This document shows positions 11,001 through 19,440 of a stretch of 26,798 nucleotides of DNA, piece after piece. The stretch is taken from assembly GCA_018398765.1 (NCBI GenBank), contig JAHBMJ010001564.1:2074-28871 (forward strand), written 5' to 3'. Position numbers and translations under genes: made by a program. How positions within the stretch are numbered: position 1 is the stretch's first letter; every line of letters begins with the position of its first letter. The notes under the pieces were generated by a model that ran no database searches, was not told the DNA's origin, and was given only the letters and a program-made list of their open reading frames with translations. Origin of the DNA: Chromera velia (lineage: Eukaryota > Sar > Chromeraceae).

Positions 11001-13286
11001 CTATCTCTTTGTATTTCATCCGGTTGTGTCTTTGTTCTTCTGTCTGTCTGTCTGTCTGTCTGTCTGTTGTGTTCATGAAGAAAAGGAGGGAGAAGAAGAA
11101 GAAACATATAGTCTGTCCATGCGTCTGTGTGTCTGCTTTAGGTGCGTTGGAAGGCCCGCTGGGGGATGACCGGAGGGGTACGCTCTCACATACGAAATTG
11201 CAGCGTTGGGCAAAAGGCTGCGATCTTTTCAACGCTATCGATAGTCGAGACCCGTTGGAATTGATGGAAGCCGTACGAAAGAGGAAAGCACTACTGTGTG
11301 GCCAGATGGCTCTCATTTCTAAGTTCCTTTGTCCAAACCTTCGCGTTTTGGAAGAGTGTCACGGTCCCCTGCTCTACAGAGGGCGGGCCGACAGAGTGTT
11401 CTTCAAAAACGGAACCTTGACCGTGATAGTTGGGGACGGGCGTTACAACGCAGCAGAAGTGCTGAACCGACCCTCAAAGAAGCAGAAAAAAATGCTACAG
11501 CGAAGCTCTGCCCCCGCCCCCCAGCCGATGGGGTCCTCTGCCTCCGATCGTGCCTGCGAGATCCAGGAGATGGAGAGGGCAGTCGTACAGTTGGTTGAAG
11601 CATGGGAGGGGGTTACAACGAATACAGAGGGGCAGCGGGTGCCTCTGTCAGCGGAGATTCTGCAGAGTTGGCTCACGAAGGCACTGGCTGGGGTGGGGGA
11701 GGAAGACAGGCTCGCCTGCGCCGGCGTGTCCAAGCGAAGAGGGTGTCTGGAGTCAAGCGAGGTCCAATTTGACGAATTGGCTCTGTTGCCCTTTTCGCGA
11801 AAGGCCGAGCTTCTCGCACTCTCTGTGAAACCGCTTTTTGCAGCCAAGGATTACCCTCACGGCGGTCAGTCGATTTTCAAAAAGACCGACGATCTTCATA
11901 CCATACGACTGCATGAGGTAGCCAATTTGAAACAGAGAGTCATGGGTGTGCCAAAAGGTGAGCGTATGAGAAAGCGAAGGATGAGTCGGACTGACAAGAG
12001 CCTTGCTTTCTGGGAAATAGAGATTCAGTGCGGGAAGAGACGGAAACTGGTTGCTTTTTCCCATGCATTTTCCTCCTTGGGCCAAAGATCAATAGAGGGG
12101 CTTTTCTCGAGGCACATTGACAAAACATCCGCTTGAGATAGGACGCCGAATCCGGCCGAAAACTCCCGTTCACCCCCTTCTTTTATTTTCTTTTCTGCGG
12201 TTTCAGTTGTCGGTGACTGCTCGACTGACGTCCACTGACTGACTGTATGAGTGAGGAGGGAATGAATGCCTCAGCGAGTGAATGAGTCACCCTATCGGTT
12301 CATGAACTAATAAGTAAGTGAAAGCAGATTCGAGCGGGGATCACCCGTCGTTCCTCGACCTCGATCTGGATCCCAACGGACACGTCATCTCACGTGTCCT
12401 GGAGGGAGAGTTGGAGGAGGAGGCATCTCGAAGACTGCAGAATGACGTTTTTGTGGGCACTCTCTGCAAGGCAACGTGCAACAGGCGTCAGGCAATGAGA
12501 AAGCATCTAAAGAACGCAAACCACACAGAACGTTTACGAGAGAACAAACGTCGGCCTACAGAGCCACCGAGGGTCAGCCCTGCGTCTGGCGCACGCCCCT
12601 TACCGGAAATTGCAGTGCGGTTGACAGCTGTGTCGGGGTTTCTGTGGGAGCCACGTACTCCCGTTCCCTGTTGTCTCACTCCCGCTGTCTCATCAAGCTC
12701 GAGCGACCTAAACTCCGCTGTTCGTTCCCTCCTCCGTCTTCGTGATGGGACAGAAGGACATCAGAAACCTGAGCCGAGTCAGTCTGTCCTGCCGTCAGGC
12801 GGGGTTACCGTAGCTCTTGAGTCTGCAGAGGGTTCGGGGGGAATGACTGCTGCGTCTGCACAGGGGTCCGGGGAAATCAGGGAATGCGCGACAAGAGTCG
12901 AGCACTTTGACGAGAACGGGGGGGACGCGCAGGTACCCTCTGTCTGGATACAAAATTCCCTCCTGCCGCCTCAGTTTTCCGCTGCCCTCCCCTGTCCCGC
13001 TAATGCTGCGCAGAAGGAGACAGAAAGAGCGGAATTCCACTTTCCTCTCGCACACATGCACTATGAGGCAGTTGCGGACGGCAGCGGCAGTAGCAGGTGC
13101 AGTAAGACGACCACCGCCACAAGCGGGGACAGTCACAGCCGTGGCGCGGGCGGTTCCGGAATGGAGCAGCAGCTAGATCGAACGAAGTGGGAAAGTCGTG
13201 TGGTTCCGCAAAGGGTGAAACCTTACCCATTTCTTCGACAGGCTCAGCGCCAAAGCCGCCTTCCACCAGCAGATGACAACGGGTGA
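8054..13286 (+). CDS. Nine-exon gene, 993-residue protein of unknown function
   Basis: Proposed exons are 8054-8218, 8268-8526, 8719-8900, 9195-9325, 9657-9718, 10109-10380, 10614-10749, 11142-11957 and 12328-13286. All phases agree and the frame closes at a TGA, giving 2982 bases. Most donors are GTGAGT/GTGAGC/GTGGGT, and acceptors are mostly TTGCAG/CTGCAG. The least certain junctions are the first donor (GTAGAC, 49-base intron) and the exon 7 donor (GTGGGA). A stronger GTGAGA at 10808 would break the frame. An in-frame stop lies 24 bases before the ATG. No known domain is recognised. Visible features are Arg-rich and Ser-rich low-complexity stretches in exons 3-6, a folded-looking middle (about residues 403-500), an NLS-like SKKQKK near 514-519, and a Cys/His cluster C721-x3-C725-x8-H734-x5-H740 recalling a degenerate zinc finger. 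The C-terminal third is low complexity. A nuclear role is possible but only inferred. Confidence 0.65.
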
Positions 13287-14470
13287 CAGGCCGAGGCCCT
13301 GCACTACATAAAAAAAAAGATGATTTAAAGATCATGCATGCACTGCCATGCAGAACAAAAACAAAGAAATTTATCAAATTATTGATCGGGTGACTCAGTT
13401 TGGCTATAATGAAATATTCTAGGAAAAATTCCGTTCACAAAAACGAATGACCAACGAGAAGGATGAAAGAAAAAGAAACAAAAGAAAGCAACAAAGGGAA
13501 CTTCCAGGATTGAAAGACAAAGAAGAAGAATTTAAGAGCGCTCGCCAGAAAGAAGAGTTTGCAATTCGTTTTCCCGTTAATTTACTATAATATTAAACTT
13601 AAAAAGTTATAAAAACTGTTCTTAAAACTTTAAAACTGTAAGTTTGAAGTTTTTGTAAAAAATCTTAATTAGCAAACGGATAAAAATTGTTTAAAAAAAC
13701 TTATACAACACTTTGAAATTATAGTTTATAAAAAATAAATTAAAATAGTGAACAATAAGTTGCGAGAAGAGACACATACAGCAGGAGATTGAAAAAGAAT
13801 TCAAAAAAGAATCAGAAGAATTAAAGCCAGAAAGAAGGAAAGAAAGAAAAAAAAAATAAAAAAGAGTGTCATATTCAAGAGTGCGAAAATGTACATAAGT
13901 TAGAAATCACAGACCTTCTTGGCGGACTGAGCGTTGGCACAATAAATGATCTCATCATTCTAGGTGATCGACAAAGAGTGATTAAAAAAAAAGGAATAGA
14001 CTTTGACAATGACATGTCACAATGTTTTTTTTTGCTTCTAATGCGGTCTTGACACTGAACCGGTCCTGTAGCATGCATTTTTCTATCTCTCTCGATGAAA
14101 AGACCGAGAAAAATAGAATAGAGGAAAAGAGAGGGAACAGAGCCTATCTCCTATCTGACCTTCACACAGTAAGCGACACCAATGCTCAAGTGAAAGGCTT
14201 GGAATGTTCGGACCAGAAGAATCGATCGGTTTTTCTCTTCAATCTCTTCACTCTATCACGTGTTTGTCAAAACATGCAGAATTAACCAGATAGACACAGA
14301 GCGAGCCGAAGAGAAGAAACAGATGAAGGCAGGGAGATACCGAAAGACGTCTCGTTTCCTTCGTTTTTTCAAAGGCTCTGTTTCTTTCTCTCTGAATTCG
14401 TTTGCTGTGCATCTTCTGCGGTAATGGAGAGAGTATCGAACTTCAAGAAAAGAAGACCAGTAGCAAACTC
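13287..14470. other. AT- and purine-rich spacer
   Basis: Downstream of the nine-exon gene the sequence is dominated by A-rich and AAAGAAAG tracts (13430-13560 and 13780-13870) and an AT-rich core at 13560-13760. The start probably includes the 3' untranslated region. No gene is seen; open frames near 13875-14285 look random. Confidence 0.55.
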
Positions 14471-14555
14471 CTAACGAGATGAAGAGGACGACGAAGAAGA
14501 GCTGGACTCGTTCTTCTTGCATTTCTTCCCTTTCTTCGCCTTGCTCCCAGCCTCC
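14471..14555 (-). CDS. Possible terminal exon with Lys-rich and Ser10 tail
   Basis: On the minus strand, an acceptor (TTGCATGCAG) is followed by one base and 28 codons ending in TAG. The peptide is EAGSKAKKGKKCKKNE, then ten serines and Arg. The ten serines use TCC, AGC, TCT, TCG and TCA rather than one repeated codon, which argues for selection on protein rather than a microsatellite. Upstream exons would lie at higher coordinates, beyond the tandem array, and were not found. The family is unknown. Confidence 0.3.
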
Positions 14556-14689
14556 CTGCATGCAACATAGAAGCGTCGCACAGGAGTTAGGGAGAGCCAT
14601 TGGCTTTGAAGCTCGCTCCGTTTCGCCCACCTCCCCATCCTAACTCCTCTGTTCTCCCTAGGCTGACTGGATTGAGCCTGTCCTCGGTG

Positions 14690-15420
14690 AAGTTGACTAA
14701 CTGCGCCTGACTTAGCTTACTTGACTTCTAGCTCGGCCTGCCTCTCCTTACTTGACTTATAGCTCGGCCTGACTTTGCTTATCTGAAGCTAGCTGCCTCG
14801 CCTTACTTGACTTAGCTGGGCCTGACTTTGCTTATCTGAAGCCAGTTGCCTCTCCTTACTTGACTTATAGCTCGGCCTGACTTTGCTTATCTGAAGCTAG
14901 CTGCCTCGCCTTACTTGACTTAGCTGGGCCTGACTTTGCTTATCTGAAGCCAGTTGCCTCTCCTTACTTGACTTATAGCTCGGCCTGACTTTGCTTATCT
15001 GAAGCTAGCTGCCTCGCCTTACTTGACTTAGCTGGGCCTGACTTTGCTTATCTGAAGCTAGCTGCCTCTCCTTACTTGACTTCTGGCTCGGCCTGACTTA
15101 GCTTACCTGAAGCTAGCTGCCTCTCCCTACTTGACTTAGCTGGGCCTGACTTTGCTTGTCTGAAGCTAGCTGCCTCTACTTACTTGACTTAGCTCGGCCT
15201 GACTTTGCTTATCTGAAGCTAGCTGCCTCTCCTTACTTGACTTAGCTGGGCCTGACTTTGCTTGTCTGAAGCTAGCTGCCTCTACTTACTTGACTTAGCT
15301 CGGCCTGACTTTGCTTATCTGAAGCTAGCTGCCTCTCCTTACTTGACTTAGCTGCGCCTGACTTTGCTTGTCTGAAGCTAGCTGCCTCTACTTACTTGAC
15401 TTAGCTGCGCCTGACGTAAG
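14690..15420. repeat. Minisatellite array with 53/55-bp unit
   Basis: About 13 copies of a unit starting CCTGACTTTGCTTATCTGAA and containing GAAGCTAGCTGCCTC and TTACTTGACTTAGCT. Unit starts fall at 14768, 14821, 14876, 14929, 14984, 15037, 15092, 15145, 15198, 15251, 15304, 15357 and 15410. Early units alternate 53 and 55 bp (a 108-bp dimer); later ones are all 53 bp. The early 55-bp units carry an extra TA (ACTTATAGCT) and a CGG junction, the 53-bp units a GGG junction. This indicates at least two rounds of expansion. Confidence 0.95.
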
Positions 15421-15596
15421 CTAGCCCACCTTAGCTGAACCTATCTTACATTCGCTTGACTGATTTAAGCTCACTATACTTTCTTCTGATTACACTCTCT
15501 GATTCTTATCCCTTGGCTCACTGAGTTTCTAACTACCCCCTCCCCCCCTCCCTGCTTCAATTTCCATGTGGCCACGGGCCCCTATCTTCAAAAAGG

Positions 15597-16081
15597 GATT
15601 GCTTCCTCGAGTTCGAGCAGCGTTGCCACTGCTTGGCCTACCCCATCGACTACACGGGCGGCAGGCGCTTCAAGGCTTCTTCGGAGGCCTTACTAACTCG
15701 TCACACAAAGGTGGAACGAGCGTCCAGAACCCCAACCAAAAGCGAGAATGCAAACTCAATGCGAGAGATCGGGATAACTGCGGAAATTTCATGACGTCGG
15801 CATTCATCTATCGCGCGATCCTCTCTGAAAGCAAATGGAAACCAATTGGAAAAGAGGGAGAGCAAAACAAAAAAGGAAGGAATCCTAGGAGACAAAAAGG
15901 CCTCGGAATGTAGGATCTGCCCTAATCTGACCTCTCGTCCTCAGCAGCAGGAGGAATTTTGCGCTTCTGAACGATGTTTCGACCTCGGTGGTTCTCTGAG
16001 ACTCCTGTCCCGGCTTCTTCCTCTGCAGACTGCATGCAAAAAAGCGGCAAGGTCGCCGACATGGAATGAAGCAGCCAAGAT
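15597..16081 (+). CDS. Possible exons of an unrecognised plus-strand gene
   Basis: From 15597 a frame with strongly G/C-ending codons reads DCFLEFEQRCHCLAYPIDYT and on to about 15714, where a weak donor (AAAG|GTGGAA) occurs in phase 0. An acceptor at 15941-15944 (TCGTCCTCAG) then opens a frame reading QQEEFCASERCFDLGGS, ending at a good donor (AAGAT|GTAAGA) after 16081. A second acceptor, CCTCTGCAG, lies inside that exon. The first piece is Cys/aromatic-rich and protein-like. No domain is recognised, and neither the start codon nor the last exon could be placed. Confidence 0.27.
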
Positions 16082-16800
16082 GTAAGATAAAAGGAGCTGA
16101 AAACGGAAGGAAAAGGAATTCATCGGTCTTGCGTGAAGCAAAACATTGCAGTCGCTTCTCTTTCTGGCGGCAGTGCAGGCACTTCTCTGATTCATATATT
16201 ATACATGCAGACACGTCTGACTGCGTCCTCAATTAGACATTCGTAGCTCTTGTTTCGAAAATCGCCAAGTTCAGTGCATCTGTATGTGCCACTCACTGAC
16301 CGTGCGATTTTCGTCCTCTGGGCCAGTTCCTGCGAGAAGCCATGCAGAAGATATTGCAAAACGAGAGAGGGAGTGAATTCTCTGTCAAAAGTGGCATGTC
16401 AAAATCTGATCTGGCGACGAAGTCTTAAATGCATTCAAGGTCAACAAATACAAGAGCGCCACTGAGAATACTTGTCCGTCTGGAGCTTGAGACCGTCGCT
16501 TCCCTCTGTGTGCATGAAAGGATGGGGGCAGATGGCCGATAGACACACAGAAGGACTCAGCCTGAGACAGACAATCGAAGTCCACCCTGAAGAGAGATCA
16601 AAGGAAAGAGAGCCAAGAAAGAGAGAGGCTGAGCTTAGCTGACCTGACCTGACATCAGAGAGGTAATGCTTGCTTTGTCCCTTGCCTCCCTCGCCAGAAA
16701 CAGGTTCCCGAAAAAGTCACACGTGTTGCCACTTGGGGCCCACGCACCCCTGCCAAGCCACCCTCTCTTCCCCGCCATCCGCCGTCCAATTCTGTGGAGC
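16082..16800. other. Spacer without supported gene
   Basis: No convincing coding exon is seen between the possible plus-strand exons and the stop of the minus-strand gene. It would contain the 3' ends of both transcription units if both are real. Confidence 0.4.
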
Positions 16801-18388
16801 TCATCGTGATGTCGGCGGCAGAGAGGGAGTGTGTTCTGCATTTTGGCCTCTCCCACTTTTAGAGTGCTTCGGATTTTGTTGTGCAGGCATCTTGGTATGG
16901 GGTGGTGGTGGGTTCTTGGTGTTTCTCCGCACCACGGCAGAAGACAAGGTCCCGCCTTGCCCGGCCGGAGTCGGTTGCTTCCCCCTCTTTCTCATCCACC
17001 TTGGTCTGAAGTCACGCTTGTCTTTGTCGTCCTCTGTTGGTGCTTCCTCTGTTTCTCCCTCTCCCTCTCCCTCTTCCTCTCCCTCTTCCTCTTCTGCCTC
17101 CAAGGCATTGCCTTCGTCCCCCTCCATTTCTTTTTGCTTCTCTTCTTCCTCCTCCAATTCGTTCAGAACCCCCTCCCACGCTGCCCCATCCCCGCCCCGA
17201 ACAGCAGCTGCCGCACCACTGACCCTCGTAGCTGCAGCGTGAACTGGCAGCATGTTCATTCCCCTCGTTGCTCCAGCGTGAACTGGCAGCATGTTCATTC
17301 CCCTCGTTGCTCCAGCGTGAACTGGCAGCATGTTCATTCCCCTCGCTGCTCCAGCGCGAACTGGCAGCTCTCTTTTGTTTTCCTTCAACGCACTTCTTCT
17401 GACAATTTTCTTCGCAATTTCAAGGAGAGCAGTGTGTCTTGCTCTTGCAGCAGCAAGAGCAAAGTTTCCGCCCCCGTAGATCGGTCTACCCTCTCTCTCG
17501 ATGTCTGTTGCGAGGATTTTGATGCTCTCATCAATGAATCTCTCGAGAGAGGAGTCATCGAATGGAAGCACCTGCGGTATCGTTCACAGCATCCACAAAT
17601 CACATTGATGCATACAACGACCTTTGCTTTTTGCTGTTTGTGGAATGGAGATACAGGACAACATGGGAATACACTTATCATAGAGGGATACAGAAATGAA
17701 CGAAACATGGATGGATCTACTGATGGATCAGACGTATGGAGGCAGAGAGGCAGAGAGAGAGAGGGAGGGAGAGAGGTCTCTCACACGGTGCTACACCCCT
17801 TTCAGTCTGACTTATTCCTGTTGTCTGACAACCCCGCCACGCCCTCGATCGTCTCTCCTGTACTCTCTGTCTTTCACTGCACCTGCTTCCATTTGTCCTC
17901 GTCTCCTTCATCCTTTCGGTTCTCTTAATTCACCCTTTCGGTCCTGCAGACTGCATCTTTCACTCGTTTTCCGGTCAAGACCTCAGCCCGACTCATCGCC
18001 ACCGTGCCAATGAATGAGACCTGGAGGAGGGAAGCTTGGACGACCTGAAATCGTGAGAATGCTTGGGCTGATTTCGAGTCGGAGGGCAAGAGGACGAAGT
18101 GGGCACGCAACTGACCCGCGAAGAAGATGGGGCAAGTTTTGGTTGCACACTTGGCGGTGACGGCTCCGGGCGACTGGTCGAATCTTCAAGCTGATGACAC
18201 AGATGCATCAGTTCCGCGAGCACCTCCAGTTCAGGTTGGAGCGTGTACTGTCGAAGCATGTCATCAAGCATTGACCTGCAGATGTGTCGGCATGCAATCG
18301 ATCTGGCAATGTGGTCAACGAAAATGAAGTGAGCATTCTGTATGTCTGTACAACTCTGAAGCGGCTCAACGAAGCCAAAGCAACACAT
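16801..18388 (-). CDS. Minus-strand gene, acidic protein with 13-residue repeats, unknown function
   Basis: The main exon runs 17571 down to a stop at 16801. It is preceded by an acceptor (GATACCGCAG). An upstream exon, 18337 (or an ATG at 18388) down to about 18116, would join in phase 0 using a weak donor GTCAGT. The N-terminal part looks helical (FVDHIARSIACRHICRSM, LDDMLRQYTLQPELEVLAEL). The second exon starts with LPFDDSSLERFIDESIKIL, then has three to four copies of a 13-residue repeat (GMNMLPVHAGATR), a Glu-rich acidic stretch, a basic RPRWMRKRGKQ patch and a Pro-rich tail. With the ATG at 18388 the product is about 347 residues. No family is recognised. The opposite strand also has open frames, but these are Ser/Leu/Phe-rich shadows of the Glu/Arg-rich coding strand. 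Confidence 0.55.
17241..17397. repeat. 39-bp coding minisatellite
   Basis: GAACTGGCAG recurs at 17241, 17280, 17319 and about 17358, exactly 39 bp apart, with nearly identical units. The period is a multiple of three and encodes the 13-residue repeat of the minus-strand protein. Confidence 0.95.
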
Positions 18389-18632
18389 GCAACGCTACAT
18401 GCAGACAAGACTGGATCGTATATGCAATGCCCACCATTGGTTTATGCGTGCACACATGCGAAAAGAAAGACCATGCATGAGCATTGCTTCATGTCCAATT
18501 ACTGGATTGCATGTCATATGAAATGCTTTCGCTGTTTTGCACTCAATTGCATCGGTCGAACCCTACATGCAGACCGCCTTGGCTCGAATTGACACACTGA
18601 CTCACTGACATCGTAATTCCTTTGTCCTGCAG

Positions 18633-18888
18633 GGAATCAACCCATCCCTGCACTTTCGCGGAAGACCCTGACATGCTGGGTGGACTCGGCTTGCCCTCCA
18701 TACAACGGATCGACGGGCCCTCACCACGACAGGCTCAACCAGACGCGCACTCGAAGTGTTGCACAGTTTTCTGCGACTGTTGTTTTGTCCTATACAAATA
18801 CATTGACTCACGGGAGAGAGCAGCCACAGCAGAGGAATTCAAACGCGAAAAGGATCCTTTTGTCTCACTTGACAAAGTAAGGCAGTGA
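18633..18888 (+). CDS. Possible plus-strand exon (terminal or internal)
   Basis: A good acceptor (TTTGTCCTGCAG) at 18632 opens an 84-codon frame reading ESTHPCTFAEDPDMLGGLGL near its start and EEFKREKDPFVSLDKVRQ before a TGA at 18886-18888. A donor-like GTAAGG lies just before the stop, so the exon could instead continue. A second frame is also open for about 81 codons, which weakens the call. No domain is recognised, and upstream exons are not traced. Confidence 0.27.
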
Positions 18889-19440
18889 AGTTTCACTGTT
18901 TCCTGTACGTGTCAAGGTGTTTTCGTTGCACGGGTCAGCACTTCTGCGGCAAGTTCTGCCTTGTGAGCACTTGAATTTTATCTTATGCATTTTTCGCGCG
19001 TTTTGTGCGCGTCGCGCGCGGGGTCCGCGCGCGCGCGCGCGCCCCCTGGCACAACTCAATTGACCCGGACGAGATCCTGCATGGGTCGATCGAATTGAGA
19101 CAAAGCCGAAAGAATGCCGAAAGACGCTGGCCGAAACATGCCGAAACCAACCCGAAGCACCCGAAATCAGCCAGACGCCGCGACAACCTCGGAAGACGAC
19201 GGCCGGACATGGCCGGACAAGAAGAAAATGCAAGGGCAAAGCGCGACGTTTGCACTGATTTTTCCTCGGGAGAAGATTTCTTTGGCTTGACGTCTCCTGC
19301 CTAAAGGAAAGCCTGACTGACCGGTTTCCGCTTACCCTCTGGGCTGTAAACCGAAACCCCTCCTTGTACAAAATTACACACTTTTGCGTGAGCTGGTCGA
19401 TTGCTTATTAGTGAGGAAAGAGCAGAATTGACTGCTGGTG
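18889..19440. promoter_or_regulatory. GC-rich intergenic island upstream of the nuclease gene
   Basis: This stretch holds an alternating CG tract (about 18997-19044), an inverted repeat (CTCAATTGACCC at 19055-19066 against GGGTCGATCGAATTGAG at 19083-19099), and then repeated CCGAAA motifs to about 19175. It ends about 150 bases before the nuclease ATG, so it may serve as promoter-proximal DNA. It may also be a dispersed repeat. No specific factor site can be named. Confidence 0.35.

Noticed and set aside
11958-12136. Extension of exon 8 of the nine-exon gene to the stop at 12134-12136
   Set aside because: A good donor (AAAAG|GTGAGC) at 11957/11958 joins in frame to the long open exon starting at 12328, with a branch-like CTAATAA before the acceptor. 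The extension is probably intron, though a retained-intron form is possible.
16831-17928. 365-codon plus-strand open frame opposite the acidic protein gene
   Set aside because: It reads as Ser/Leu/Phe/Cys-rich antisense of Glu/Arg/Lys codons and the 39-bp repeat. The minus strand has the better start, acceptor and composition.
18284-18592. 102-codon plus-strand frame rich in Cys, His and Met
   Set aside because: The composition follows from CATG/TGCA-rich DNA, part lies opposite the minus-strand exon, and no motif is recognised.
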